DNA of 64,000 bases from Filobasidium wieringae (GCA_001600055.1 BCIV01000021.1:138290-202289); one strand, 5' to 3'; numbered from the stretch's first letter, positions 46,801-59,614 are shown. Translations and numbers: made by a program. Notes: generated from the letters alone by a model not told the origin.

Positions 46801-47761
46801 TCATTCGGTTGTTTCGACCGGACCGGCCGATTTCACGGCCACCTTTTCGACCAGAAGTTTCACCGTCATACTCTTAGCCTTGATCAATCTCTCCAACTTG
46901 TCCGTATCCGTGATCAGACGATAAGTCCTATTCCCCCCACTCCTCGTAAGCGAGTTCTCCTTCTCCTGTTCAGCGGAGGTCGGGCCCGCAAGCTCCGCTC
47001 TCAGTTCATCCACCAGGTTATCCAACTCTTCCAATTCCGAACGAAGTCCATTGACTTTCTCCATCCTCGAGAACTCTACGACCGCTTCTCTAGCGCAATT
47101 TTCAATGTGATTGAATCGGACCGGTCCGATGAGTGTTCCTCCGAACCATCTTGAGCAGATGAGGAGGATATCGGACGCTCCTTCTTCCCTGAGGACTTTT
47201 AGTAGCCTTTCCGACCCGTACTTCTCACCATCATCTGCTGCCAGCTCTTTTGGTTCATAATCATCTTCTTTGATACCCTTTGCGCCCTTCTTTGGAGCTA
47301 GGTACTAGATTCGACATCCAATGTTCAATACGTAACCAGGCTCGCAACGGGTATGTACTTACCCTAGCAGCCCACATGTTATGCGAAGGCTTGATACCCT
47401 TCTTCCCGGCGATCTGTACTTCTATCTCTCGTTTGGATCGTCCAGCAATCACATCCGGCAGTTTGTGATGTTTATGTTGCAACCTCTCTATCAGGCCACC
47501 AATGTGCTTAAAAGTCACCTCTTTTTCTGAAAGGGGTAAGACGTATGCGATAAAAATCGAATCCTTATCGAAGATCGGGTTACTGGTTGCTAGAGAGTCG
47601 GACAATGGTGGTGGAGGTGGGACTTTGAGCCAAGTAGAGAGGGATTGAGGTTGTGCAGGGATACCATCTTTGTAGATAGGGTTAGAACGTTTGTTCGGAG
47701 TCGTGTCTTGTCCTTGATCTGTCGCTTTACGTTTTTGGGGGATAGAGTCTGGCTGTTCCAT
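46801..47761 (-). CDS. IMPACT/UPF0029-domain protein
   Basis: Carries the domain shared by Impact/Yih1 and bacterial YigZ. The start at 47761 gives MEQPDSIPQKRKATDQGQDT, a basic N-terminal tail. Domain blocks follow: FDKDSIFIAYVLPLSEKEVT, QHKHHKLPDVIAGRSKREIE, then, after an intron at about 47302-47362 using the acceptor before YLAPKKGAKG, KELAADDGEKYGSERLLKVL and ILLICSRWFGGTLIGPVRFN. The AADDGE and RWFGG-x-L-GP-RF motifs are diagnostic (family knowledge). The end is a coiled-coil-like helix (VNGLRSELEELDNLVDELRA). Unlike Yih1 there is no RWD domain before the IMPACT part, so GCN1 binding need not apply. Length is about 300 residues. It may affect translation control or act like YigZ on an unknown substrate. 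Confidence 0.83.
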
Positions 47762-48109
47762 TGTCCTATATGCCTGAAGGACTACCTTCACCCAATTCAG
47801 ACAAGCGGATATGAGCGCTTGTAAGCTTGAATGTATATATGAACGTTATGAACGTCATCATATCAAAGTACAAGGAATTCTTCAAACCGGCGTCAAGTAA
47901 CCAAGTAGTAATAGCGTAAAAGGTTCGGCGATCGAAGGGCGTAACGTACAAACATTCAGGCTAGAAAAGATGTTCAGTTGGTGTAAGATGTCTGGAGATA
48001 GAAATGATCAGAGCGACGGGAGGAGTTGTTTTTTCATTCACTTTGGAAGATAAGCATATGACATGCACAGCGCAAGGTGTAAGATAAGATGATCCAGCTA
48101 CGTACTTGA
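47762..48109. other. promoter of the IMPACT-domain gene
   Basis: About 350 bases upstream of the IMPACT gene and downstream of the FunK1 gene, both on the minus strand. Nothing else was recognised. Confidence 0.4.
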
Positions 48110-50809
48110 CTATTCGAAGCCATCTTCCGGCAATTGGAGCAAGGCTTGTTCAATCGTTTGAATGCAGTCGTAAAAACAGTCGTTCTCGATCTGCGTCATA
48201 TGATCCGGAGATTGAGCAGACAAGTCCGTCATCAGAGCATTCCGGCTCTTCTGGATCGTCCCGGCCAATTCTTGAATCATACTGGCCCAGCTGGCTGCCC
48301 ATGTGTATCCCCTAGCGACCTAAATTGATGAGGTATTAGCACAGGTCGAGCCACAGATCGCTTGCATAACACACATGTCTAAGTTTTCGATTCCACTCTG
48401 CCAGTTTCGTCTCGTGGTCTAGAAACTCCAAGATTGGCTCAGGCAGAGCTTCCGTCGGGGGAACTCCTGGCTCGACAAACGACCGCAGCTGTTTTGACAA
48501 GCCATTAGATGCAATCCCGGAGTCGAGGTACTCGCGGAACTTACCTGCCAGCTGATCAGATACAAAGCTGATTCCAAGTCGTCTATGTATCGATGTGTCG
48601 CTCTCATCGCGGCATCCAACGCAGCAGTAACCAGTTCATCTTCTTCTGCCCAAAACTCAGGCTTGGCGATATCTCTGTACTCGACCGCTTCCTGGTATAG
48701 AGCCTGTTTCTTTTTAGCCCCAATGGACCACACGCTTTGGAAGTAGTAAGTAGCAGATCGAGCATCATCCTCGCAGAGCATAACTGTGTTGTTCTCGCCC
48801 CTCGGTGAAGAGTTTGGTCGCGGTTGATTTAGGTAACGAGCGTTACCAAAATCGATAAGATAACCTATGATTTGACCGTCTTTCATCGCCCACATGACGT
48901 TGCCTTGGTTGAGATCCCGATAGTGTATGCCTTTACTAGCTGCAAACCAAAGGCATTCGAACACGCCCTTCAAGAGTTGTCCATAGCCACGCAGGCCAGA
49001 AATCTCGGGACGGGATTCGGATCTATCCATCTTCTCGAAAGGGTTGTTTGGAGCCAATCTCTCACCAATCGAACACAAGGTCATCAATGATTGATACTCT
49101 AGATAATCGACAGCTTTGTCTCCAGCCTTTGAACTCCTCCAGGGAAAGTCAATGTAGTCTGCAAACATGCCGACAGCCCGCGGAAGTCGTTCAATGACGA
49201 AGGGTGAGATACTATCAGCCATTGGTTTGCTTGGATCGAGCTTGTCTGATCCAGGGGTATCAGATCCGTGAAGTAGGATCAGCATACGGTATTCATGATA
49301 CGCGACGCCCTTTGGTAGGAAAAGACCTTTAACGACGACGGTCTGCCAGACCGCGTTGGTCTGAGCCTCTTCGGCCAGACGAGCGTTTCCAGTAATGACG
49401 GTTGTACGATGTCCGAAGAGGCCGTCACGAATTTCAAGATATTCAAAGATGGGGTTATCGTTGTCGTCCTTTTCCCATCCCATGACACTCGTTCCCAGTT
49501 GATTCCCTCCCCAACGTGTTCCTCCCAATTCGAAGCCTTGATATCGCCTCGTAGAGAGAGCAACTCGACACTTTTTAGGGGAGGGGGTCGGGAATCATAA
49601 TCCTTGACGTCGGGGTCCAGCAAAAAGGCGATCATGTCGACGATCTCTCGAGACTGATCTTTGGCATGATCCAACCAGACAGGTAAAGATGCACTAAAGC
49701 TAAAAGCGTCCATCCTCCACAAACGCAGAATCGGTCCGGCGAGGGTGAACGCGTAACTTTCTCCGGTGAAAGGATGGTTGCGGGAAAAGGCTTCCTGATT
49801 CCAGGATCGAATGTGTAAGTCCAGCCTGGAAGGCCAATCGCCGATGACTCACTTGATATACGAACATTCGTGGTACGATGTTCTCGTTAACGCGGGAAGC
49901 GGTACTAAAGTCCGTCTCACCATCTGCAATGACGTTTCCCGTACAACGGACTTGTCCCCACTCACGTACCGGTTGTATGGCGTCTGCCTTGTCAACTATC
50001 ACTAGACCTGGGCACAATCCGCTGGAATCATGAACCCATCCGCCCCCTTGTCTACTCTTGAACTTGAGGGATTGGTTGGGCTGGAGTTTGGTACTGGCGT
50101 TGTATACCATGCGCGATCCTTCGTCTCCGAAGAGAAGTTGTCTGATCCGATCGACAAACGCAGCGAACTTCTTCATGTATTGGCGTTGACGATAGTTTTT
50201 CGCTTTACGAGAATTCGCATAGCTAACCATCAGATCCACCTGGACACCAGTAGTATCAACATCTCGAGTAAAGTCCCAGTCGAATGGCCGCTTGACGACA
50301 TCCAGAAATTCGTTCAGTTCTTTTGGCTGTTTGCTTACCCATTCAGCGGCCTGTTGGAACTTGGCTTCGCGTGTTCGCTTCGGCAGACAATTCACTTTCA
50401 AAAGCCTCCTGTCGTACCTGTTGGCCGATCTTTTCCACAATTCGGACTCGTAGGATTTAGCTGAGATCCCAGATTTGACCTCTTCGAAATGGATCTCTGA
50501 TGTTGAAACAGGTATGTCAAGAGGCGGCGGCGAAGAGTCAGGGATGGTGTGAAAGAGAGGACACAAGGGCCGTTCAGTCATCGGGTTGATGGGGTTATCG
50601 TACTGCTCCTTGTCATTGAGTCCGTCCAATTTTGATCGGAGGGCAGGGTATCGATCTAGAAATAGAGGATACCTTTGGACCACTCCAGAGTAACAGAAAC
50701 TGTCGTACCTTATATCCCGCTCGCTATGTTCAGCTCGCGGTGTTTCCATCGTGACCGTGTAAGTGGCCATTCTAGATGCGCCAACGATCTTGGTTTCATC
50801 GACCTGCAT
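48110..50809 (-). CDS. FunK1-type fungal protein kinase
   Basis: Member of the fungal-specific kinase-like family (Pkinase_fungal/FunK1), expanded in mushrooms and related basidiomycetes. The start at 50809 gives MQVDETKIVGASRMATYTVT. The N-terminal half holds HFEEVKSGISAKSYESELWK and KKFAAFVDRIRQLLFGDEGS; the catalytic half follows about four introns. Kinase motifs: GIHYRDLNQGNVMWAMKDGQ (YRD in place of HRD), LIDFGNARYLNQPRPNSS (DFG) and DDLESALYLISWQ near the end. The last exons give FLDHETKLAEWNRKL, then RHVARGYTWAASWASM and CIQTIEQALLQLPEDGFE, stopping at 48110. Total is about 750 residues, usual for the family. The role is unknown, perhaps signalling. A possible extra short exon upstream of 50809 cannot be excluded. 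Confidence 0.88.
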
Positions 50810-51022
50810 CGTGACAGAAGGTAGGTTGGTGATGTGACTCGCTCGAACAGGCAGAGTCAGAGCAGGAAGAAGCGATTTCAAGCAGCAGCAGCAGCTACTA
50901 CCACATCACCCACAAATCCTTGCGACGGACTCACAACCGTGTAATGTCCGTCCGACGTCACATGCATCTCGATATATGAATGCCCAGCAAACCAGATCTA
51001 CACGGCCCAGACGCACTACAAG

Positions 51023-54000
51023 CTACAAGCTCTCCCACCTCTGGTTCCCCATACTGACCAACCTCGCGAACAACTGTTCCCTCCTCCCGACCGCTTGAAA
51101 CTCGTACGAATCCCCCTCGGTCGAGTTCATCCCCTTGACCTCCTTCGTCCCGTCCATCTCGCTCAGCTGTCTCTCCCCTAGGGATTTCATCCTCATCAAC
51201 AGGGTCTGGGATTCGACGTCGGCTCCGCTCGCCCAGCCGAGTACGGCACGGGGGACGGAGATCCCGGCCTTTTTGATCTCGACGATATCGTTGATGTCGC
51301 GTAGGAACTCGTGCTTGTCCCCGATCGCTGCGGAACGGAAGGCGAGCGTGGGGACTCCGTACTCTGACATGGGGTCTAGAACGAGATGACCGTTCTTCCC
51401 GTTGAGCTTGCATGGGTAGGCTGTTCGATGTGACACAAGGGTACGATCCGCCGAGTCAGTCGAGTGCGAATACCAAAACCAAAGACCGGGCGGCGTATCG
51501 GCGAGACTCACACTCTGGATTCCCATCGTCCTTCAAGATCGAACCCCAGATCAACCTATCGACCTTTCCACCCACCTGTTTCTTGACGCCGTCCACCGTC
51601 ACGTCGGCCCCGATCCCAGCGACCCTCTTACTCAAGCTCTTGAGTCCATGGACGAGCTTGCTCTTGCTCTTATGCATCACCTTGTCCTTGGCGCCCAGAT
51701 CCTCGACATCCATGGGGTTCCCGTCCTCATCGACGAGCTCGTCATCGGGGTTGGGAGCGTTATCCTTGAGCGCCTCTTTCGGGGTTCCGGCAAGAGGGGG
51801 CGGTTTCGGTCTGGGAAGCGGGGTCCCGTGATTCTCCCCGACCCTGAGGAGGTGGAGGACGAGTTGATCGTTGGTCGGTACGCCGTAGAGTAGGGAATTC
51901 CTCATGTCCAACTTTTCCTTCCAATCGGGGACCTTTTCGATGAAGAGCGCGAGCCCGCGGTCCATGATGGGTTGACCGAAGAAGAGGAAACCGAGCATGA
52001 AAGAGGCCCCCCGGGTCCATACCCAGGAAGGAACAAAGGCGGTGGCCAAGAGGAGAGGTAGGAAGATGGCCCCTGCGATCCTATACCTAGCCAGGTTGAT
52101 CGAAGGCGGGTAAGGGGGTGGAGGTTTGAGAGCGCTGTCGACGCGATGTAACGTGACGGATCGTATCGTATCAGCTCCCCATTCACATCCCACAAACAAC
52201 CTCCCCCCCCCTCTCTTCACTCACTTGGTAAAGATCTCACTCAAATCGGCCACATCGCCCAGCCCATCCTGAGTCAACTTGATATACTTCCCGACCATCT
52301 GATCCCTCTCCCTCTTCGCCTCTTTCGCCTCAGTCTTCTTCCTCTCCTTCTCCGTCATCGCCCTCTTCCCCACCTTCCTCCCCTCCTTGTCCCTCCTGTC
52401 GACCGTCTTCCCCGTCCTCCCCTGGGGGATTGACCCGCCTGCCGACCCCTTGGACCCGGTCGTAGGGATCCCCCGGGCAGCCTTGTTCTGCCTGATCAGT
52501 TCCGTCGGATGTTCACCCTCGGCATAAAGACTGGGATCGATCCGTTCCCCATTCGCATCCCCACCGGCATCGGCATCGGCATGATCCGACCTGGCGTCCA
52601 AGAAATCATCGTCCGAATCGATAGAAGTCACGCTCGCTCCATCCTCGTCGTGTTCCGAGCTGGATTCCTCCCTCTTCTTCTCCCCCAGTTGGGCGTTACC
52701 CTGTTTCCCCCCCGCTTGACCGGAGGAGACGGCCAGTTTGACCATGAACGTTTCGGCCCTGACGTAGCGCAAGTGTCACACGTACGAATGAACCCCGATG
52801 AAAGAGAGCACGATCAGCTAGGAGCGTTCTCCTCGAGTGCGCTGGACGACTCCCGCGGGGTGTACTGACAAGGATCTAAACTCCCAAGCGGCCTCCTCCT
52901 TCTGCTCCGCCTTGCTCTTATGCCCCACCGCCCTATCCGCTCCTCCCAACAACGTCTCATCCCCCCTCTCGTTCCTCGGGTCGAAAGCGCTCACGGGGGT
53001 TCCCCGTTCAGGTAGGACCGCCGGGAAAAAGATCACCCGTGATTCGGGGCTTACGATGAGGATCATCAGGAACCCGATCAGGGTGGGGATGGAAAGTCCG
53101 AGGATCCAGGCGAGGAAATAGGTCGAGCAGAAGTACAGGGTTCGGCGACGTTCGGAGGGGTCCCAGGAGCGGAGCCGAGCCATTTCGTTGAGCGCTCGGA
53201 TGAATCCTACGCCCGATGAAGCGTAGAGGCGCTCGACGTTTGATTTGAGGATGTCGGTACTGTAGGGTACGTCGGGGAGGACGGAGCGACGGAGATCGGG
53301 TTGGGAGGGTGGGAGTGGGGTTATCGAGGTGAGGATGAGGGTGTGGGTGACGTCCTGATCGAACCGACGGAGGAGCGCGTGCAGTTGGTCTGTCCCAGGT
53401 CAGGTCATCGTCGTCGTAATCAGTACGAGCTCCAATCAACCATCTCGTCTAAAAAGAAAAGCAAAGCCGGACGGGACGTACCATCCTCTAAACCCTCTAC
53501 GATAGTCCCCCTAGGTTTCTCACCCTTCATCTCCCGCCTATCCGCTCTAGCCTTCTCCAACTCGGTCCCTACGACCTCGGGATCCTCTTCCCTGAGGGCC
53601 TGCGCCTGCTTGGCCGGGTGGACGGTACGGGCCGTAGGGAGCTCGTCAGGGTCTACGGTACCCCTGTGAGCTTGGGCGTGGGCGGAAGAGGCGTTCGTTT
53701 GGGTCTGGGAGAGTGGGGAGGGTTGAGCGGGGGGTGGGGACGGTGGAGGCGTAGGGGGGGAGAAAGCTGTTTGACTCTTGATCGTTCGCGGGAGAGGTCT
53801 TTCTTGCTCCCGCTCGTGCTCGTGCTCATTCTCATCGTGGTGATCCACTACAACCCTCTTCCTCACGGCCGGAGGAGAAGGCGGGTTATCAACGTAACTA
53901 CTCTCCGTCCTCCTGATGATCGGTTTCGGAGTTTCCCTCCTCAGATTGAGGGGACGACCGGGGATGGGGTGCGGGGGGAGTGAAGGGGGGGGAAGGATGT

Positions 54001-54082
54001 GGGTCTCTACATGCGCTGGGGGCTGGGTGGGGTTGGTAGGCCCGATGGGTGGACCTAGGTTGTATCCTTCGAGGGAAGACAT
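51023..54082 (-). CDS. DUF3292-family membrane protein
   Basis: Fungal membrane protein of unknown function (DUF3292). The start at 54082 gives MSSLEGYNLGPPIGPTNPTQ and about 200 residues of Pro-rich, disordered sequence (SPPTPPPSPPPAQPSPLSQT). A conserved block ALLRRFDQDVTHTLILTSIT precedes a membrane segment TLYFCSTYFLAWILGLSIPT, then LIGFLMILIVSP. After a charged domain with an Asp/Ser-rich stretch and a basic QMVGKYIKLTQDGLGDVADL, two more hydrophobic segments follow: YRIAGAIFLPLLLATAFVPS and GASFMLGFLFFGQPIMDRG. The C-terminal domain includes GVPTNDQLVLHLLRVGENHG and KSLSKRVAGIGADVTVDGVK, ending MGNQRWESL at 51023. About five introns are inferred. The domain name comes from family memory and should be checked. 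Likely location is an endomembrane. It shares a 324-base divergent promoter with the next gene. Confidence 0.83.
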
Positions 54083-54406
54083 GTCGAGTCGAGTCGAGTG
54101 AGCGCTGAGCGTCGAGTGAGAAGATGAGAATCGAATGGAATGCGAATGGAACGTGAGTCGATCTCGCTGGTCGTTCACGGTGAGTGATGTGGGTGAGATG
54201 TGACGTCACCCAACCACTAAGCGCAGGCGTGGGTGCGCTTCTAGTTGACACGCCCCTCTACGGTGTGCATGGTCCAGCGCTGTGAGTGAGAGCAGGATAC
54301 GACCTCATCCAAAGAGAAACACTCCGCGGATTACCTAGATCGCTCACTCGGCCACTCGCACTCACTCGCAGTGTTTCAGCGTTCCCATCCCTGAAACGCT
54401 GGAATC
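54083..54406. other. compact divergent promoter with a CRE-like site
   Basis: Divergent promoter between the DUF3292 gene (leftward) and the low-complexity gene (rightward). The CRE/ATF palindrome TGACGTCA is at 54201-54208. Confidence 0.55.
54201..54208. promoter_or_regulatory. CRE/ATF palindrome TGACGTCA
   Basis: It is followed by CCC, so the local 11-mer TGACGTCACCC is identical to the one at 59825. It sits about 120 bases from the DUF3292 start. Confidence 0.55.
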
Positions 54407-57400
54407 ATGTCCATCCACGACAACGACAACGACGACAACGACGCCACCCCGAACTCGTCCTCCACAGGCACAGGCATCCCGACCCTCCCCATCCCCGTAT
54501 CCACCCCCGGGTTCAACTTGGGCAACGACGGGTTGGGGGAATGGAGTGGGTCCAGTGGCAGGGGGTTGGTCGGGTTGCTCGCTGGTGGACCAGAGCAAGG
54601 TCTGGCTGGGGAAGGGGAAGATGGGCAGGGGCTGGATGTTGATGTGGATGTTGGCGTGGACGTTGACGTCGATGACGATGTGGATGTCACCGCAGAACAC
54701 GAACACGAGCACGACCCCGAGGAGATGGACATGGAGATGGAATTGGAAACCCGAATGATCAAATCGATCAAAGATTACCTAATCTTCCAGCCCTCCCATT
54801 TCTCTTCCCCTCATTCGCACCAGGGCCATTCCAACTCTCACTCTCACTCGCAGCCGCACTCGGAGATACACACGCACACGCACACGCAAGACGACGATCC
54901 AGAGACGGAAGAGATCATCAGGATGAACGAGATGCTCTTATCCCACACTTCCACCCCTGGTCAACCCGCCGGTACTGGCAGCGGCAACGTCAACGGTCTT
55001 GAACCCGGTACAAGCACCGCCCATAAATCAACGGGCAAAGGGAAGAAGACGAAAACGCGGAAACTCGCTGGGCGTGCGTCTGGATCGGGGTCTGGATCTG
55101 GACACGGGACTGGAACTGGAGCTGCGCCTGGGACCGCGCAACAAGCTCAGGGGGAATTGAACGAGAGGGGGAAGAAGAGGTTGGAGAGGGTCGTCAGGGT
55201 GATCACGGGACAGGTCAGTCCGACGTCTGGGCGTTTTTCAAGGGCCTGTGTGACGAACTGAACCGATCATTCCTCATTGACAACGCCCCCCACTTGCGCT
55301 CCCCGCTCCGCCCCGCCCCGGCAGCTGGCTCAATTACAATCCCAAACCAACCTAAACTACCTCCTCCTCCTCTCCCCCCCCTTCCCCCCACCCGCTCATT
55401 TCCCAACCCTAGCCCTCTCCCCCCCTGCGCAAACGTTCTGGACCTCTCTCCGCGGCACCCCCACGCACAACTTGTCGAAATTCCTAAGCCTCAGTCACCC
55501 CACGTTGACGACGAAACGAATGGCGCTGCCCCAGGGGGAGAGGAGTTTGGACATCAAGGCGAGGTTGAATGGGAAGATGAGGGAGATGGTCAGGGCCGCT
55601 TCCGGGTTGGGGGAGGCGGAGATGAAGTGGACCAGGCCAGAGTCGATGGTCCAGTCGTACGGCGTCAAGGTGGTCGGCTGGCCATCGGGGGAGGAGACCG
55701 GGACCGGGACCGGGACCGCGACGGCATCGGATACGGGGATGGGACTCGGGATGGCGGATGAACAACCGGAAGAACCAGTCCCCATGAGAAACCCCAGTAA
55801 CAACTCGGCCCTCCAGAACAAACGATTGCTCAACCTCATCGAGGCGGGCGTACTGAGGATAGAACGCGTCACGGAGGAGGATAGGAAAGCGTTCGCACTC
55901 GGTTCGACCCATCCGGAGGACAACGGGGTCGATCTTGAAGGAACGGACTTGGGCCCGGCGGAGGATGGGACGGAGGGGGGGAAGAAGAAGAGGGGCAAGG
56001 GGAGACCTCCGGGGAAGAAGAGGAAGGTGGAGAGGGAGGAACAGGAGCGGGAGCGCGAACGCGAACGGGAACGGGAACGGGAGAGGGAATTGATCGGGTT
56101 CGTCACCCCTCATCAGGAGGGGGAGGAAGGGAGGCCCGAAGAGGAGGACCTCGGGGTACCCGAATTAGGAGTCACCACGCTTCAGGAAGGGATGGACGTA
56201 CAGGGCTCTAGAGTTGGGTCTCCGGTCGGTTTACATCATCTTCAACATCAACACCAACATCAACATCATCCATCGCATGAACATTCTCACTCCGCCCCGA
56301 CAGGATCGGGAGGGAGGACCGATTATCCCCTGATCTTACCGAGAGATTCTCCCTCCCTCCTAGACGTCGACGAACTACACTCGCCCGCCACGTCCGCTTC
56401 GGGGACACACGCACACCCCCACGCACACGCACAACGATCGACCACCATCCCTCCATCCCGACGCCGAGCCGCTCTCAATCCGGACAAAGAGGGACTCCCT
56501 AGACCGAGGAACAAGAGCATGTTGATGCTCAACCCGGACGGGTCTATCGTCCCTACCAGTCAGAGACAGTTGTTGGCAGAGGCCAAGAGGAAGAACGGGC
56601 CCTCGGTCAGGGTCGATCCGAGGAAGAGGAGGAGGGTCGAGTTGGATGATGCGATGGATGAGCCTGTCGAGGATGGGTTGGGGTTGACGGACGTGCCGGA
56701 TAGCGACGAGGCCGTCATCCGAGCACTCCGTGAGGCTAGTACCAATGCGCACGGCCATGCTCACGCTCACACGCCCGTGGTGACGGGCGGGGAACATGCG
56801 CATGCGGAGGATATGTTTTTGAGGGACAACGACGATACGGCGGACGAGACGGGGGTGATGGAACAGGACGTCAACGTTCAGGTCGGCGATCAGGATTCGG
56901 CCATGGTTTTGGCTATGATGGGAGGATCCGGGATCGATTCGGCTCAGATGATGAGGTTCATGCAACAACAGGCCGCTTCCAGCAGCGCTTCATCCATCAG
57001 CGGGAATTCCCAGATGCAACAGCAGACGGCGATGGGAACGTACGGTCCCCCTCCCGGAACGTCCCACGGACAACACGGTCAGATCATGTCCCACGCTCCT
57101 CATCCTCGTCAACGCCTCTCACAAGACGGACATGTGGACGGGGACGATCAGATCATGGAACTGTACCAAGTCACCGGACCGGATTTCGGTCAGTCCGCCG
57201 GGTCGGGCACGGTCGGTTCCTCTCGACCTGACGAGTCGGACGGTCAACCCGATCCTACCCGATCACAAGCGCCGTTCGATATGGAGGGACATCCCTACAT
57301 GTTGGCCATCCGTGCGATGGCTTCCGACGAACAGACCGCTTGGCGAGGTCGTTCGGAGACGGACGCGTTTGCGGGGACGGACGATCTGGGAGTGGGAAGC

Positions 57401-57508
57401 GGGAGGGAGGGAGAGAACGAGATTGATTTGGAAGGCGAGATGAACGCGATCGGACAGTTCGCGGAACATATAGGTGGAGAGAGACAAGGAGAGTCGGAGG
57501 ACCTCTAA
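54407..57508 (+). CDS. low-complexity nuclear-type protein with an AT-hook-like patch
   Basis: I do not recognise a named family. Two exons: intron 55214-55324 joins VRVITGQ to LAQLQSQTNLNYLLLLSPP. The N-terminal exon is a string of biased tracts: Val-Asp repeats (VDVDVGVDVDVDDDVDV), His-Ser/His-Thr repeats and Gly-Ser/Gly-Thr runs. A conserved-looking core follows: FWTSLRGTPTHNLSKFLSLS, MALPQGERSLDIKARLNGKM, then LLNLIEAGVLRIERVTEEDR. An AT-hook-like basic patch GKKKRGKGRPPGKKRKVERE precedes an Arg-Glu repeat. The rest is disordered, with Met/Gln/Ser-rich stretches and a second basic region VDPRKRRRVELDD. Total is about 1,000 residues. Basic patches and no signal peptide suggest a nuclear, DNA-associated role. 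It stops at 57508, only 126 bases from the end of the convergent gene. Confidence 0.75.
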
Positions 57509-57634
57509 CGATCAGAGGTCGCGGTCTACGAGTTATGTATTATATGTTGTAAACCCTGGTACTAGATACATGCGAAAAATGAACTGCCTATGTCTAATGA
57601 TGATACAGTACGACTCCTCCTCTCGGCGGCGCAT

Positions 57635-59614
57635 CTACTGCTCCTCTTCCTGCTTCTTCTCCTCGTCCTGTTTCTTCTCCTGCTCTTGTTTTGCAGCCTT
57701 GTCATCCCTCTTCCTCTCCAACCAGACCGCCAACGCCAAGAATATCCAATTGACACCGATCACTCCGAAAAGCGCTCCGAAATGGACACCGAGGTAGCTA
57801 GAAGGCGAGGTGTTGAAGAAGATGATCTTGCTAGCCTCGACGTGATGGTAAAAGGGGAAGATGAGGAAAAAGTTGTAGAATCGACCCATCACGGTGAGAG
57901 GTTGGAAAGAAGAGGCTGGGAGCGGACAAGGTGTGTTAGCCAGAATGTTCAATGAACGTACCCCCATCACTGGATTATCTGACTCACTGATGTTCAGGAT
58001 GATCCAGACGATCAAAAACAATGGCAAAAACTTGGCAGTCAAGACGGATAACATGGTCTCGAAAGCGAATCCGAGGGCCATCAGGGTGACCCAATTCAAT
58101 GCCCAATCCACGACAAATCCGCTATTCCAAACCGAAGCGTTCAGTATCCCTCCGTTCGAAGCGACAAGAAGTATTCTCAAACTTACGCAGCTCCAACGGT
58201 ATTATTGAACGGCACGTGGAAAGCGGCGATGATACAAGTATACCATAAACTCTATTCCGCGTTCAAAGGAAAAAAAATCAGCTCTCCTTTTCACTCTTCT
58301 GTCCGGGGAGAGAATACTGACCATCCAGAAGTAGACGAAAACGGGGACAATGATCCTCAACAACAAAAGACTCTTGTAAGTCAATTTCTTCTGTAAACCC
58401 GACCCCGTTCGGCCAAGGTAATGCCATAGTGCGAGATGGAAAGCGAAGATCAAATAACTAACGGTCAAGGGGGAAATCGTCTCAGTATTCTATTTCTCTT
58501 CCCAAAAGGAAAACGCATCCGATTGAAGGGACTCACTAAATATCACCCGCTTCGAAAACGGCTGCAGCACCCCAAGCGGTCTGCGGTCTAAGGTCGTAAG
58601 TGTAATAACCGAACGGACCGCTCATCGCTTGAGGAACGGTTTCCAGTGCCGCGAGGGTGGTGGTGACTGGGGGTTGAGTGGGTGGGTATTGGGAAGGTGC
58701 GGTATAGGTGTTCGAGAGGGAGGTTAGGATGGAGGATAAGGCGGTTTGGGAGGCGGTTTGGATGTTTGTTGAGACGTCTCGAATTAACTGTGGTTCGAAG
58801 AAGGAACAGGAAGTAGGAAAGAAAGAAAGAGGGAAAGAGTCAATCGCGGACGGGCGAATGACTAGTGGGATGAAGAGGAACTCACGAATGGTCGTAGATA
58901 GAGTAAAACGATTTGATAATACCTAGCACCCATGTAATAAATCCCCACGGTCCCCTGAGGATCATACCCCGCATCTCCAGCCTGAACGGCATTCCTCCAT
59001 GCGGTGGTGGCATTACTATGAATGACGATCGCACCCCAACATCTTTTCCTCAAAACATCATCGATCGCCCCCTGAGTGCCTAGGTCGGAGTAGGGGGATT
59101 GGGTCACGTCGATGACTCGGTACCCGAGATGAGGCATCGAGGCGGGGAGGGAGTTGGAGTAGGAGGCGTAGGATGTGAAGACTGGTCCTACGATGGGAGT
59201 GACGGCGGCGGAGGAAGAACCGGTGGAATCGAAATCGTAGACGTTTATCGTGAGATCGCTAAAGTAGTCCAGGAGTTTGTATGTCGACCCCCTGAGGACG
59301 ACGGAAGTTAGGTTCAGTAAAGTAATCGTCGGGTCCATTTCGACAGGCTTGTTTGCGACTTACCAGAAAATACTCAGACAAGCCCACATGAGAACGGTCA
59401 AGATCAAAAGCGTCTTCAGGAAATGTAATCCCAACGTCTTCCTCTCCTTCTTCACTTCTGAACTGAAGAGAGAATGCCTCTCCCTGTTGGCCCCGATCGC
59501 ATAGGGGAAGACGCTACCGTTCAGATGTCGAGAGACGAAGGCGTGTTTCTCGTTTGAGAGGTCGGCGGTTTGATCGTTGCGCATCGTTTCTGACGAGCGT
59601 GTTGAGCGGGACAT
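57635..59614 (-). CDS. DUF3533/SNG1-like membrane protein, copy 1
   Basis: Multi-pass membrane protein of the SNG1/DUF3533 family; yeast Sng1 is linked to nitrosoguanidine resistance and membrane-lipid stress. The start at 59614 gives MSRSTRSSETMRNDQTADLS. A first helix TLLILTVLMWACLSIFWGST is followed by an extracytosolic domain with LTINVYDFDSTGSSS, AAVTPIVGPVFTSYASYS, CWGAIVIHSNATTAWRNAV and VGIYYMGARYYQIVLLYLRP. The helical half includes IYLTVSYLIFAFHLALWHY, LRIIVPVFVYFWMSLWYTCI, WALNWVTLMALGFAFETMLS, LFLIVWIILNIS and HFGALFGVIGVNWIFLALAV. The tail is Lys/Gln/Glu-rich. About six introns are inferred. Length is about 500 residues. It is divergent from a second family member (60128-62288). 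A YDFD string matches the LDLD of copy 2. Family assignment is by eye. Confidence 0.82.
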
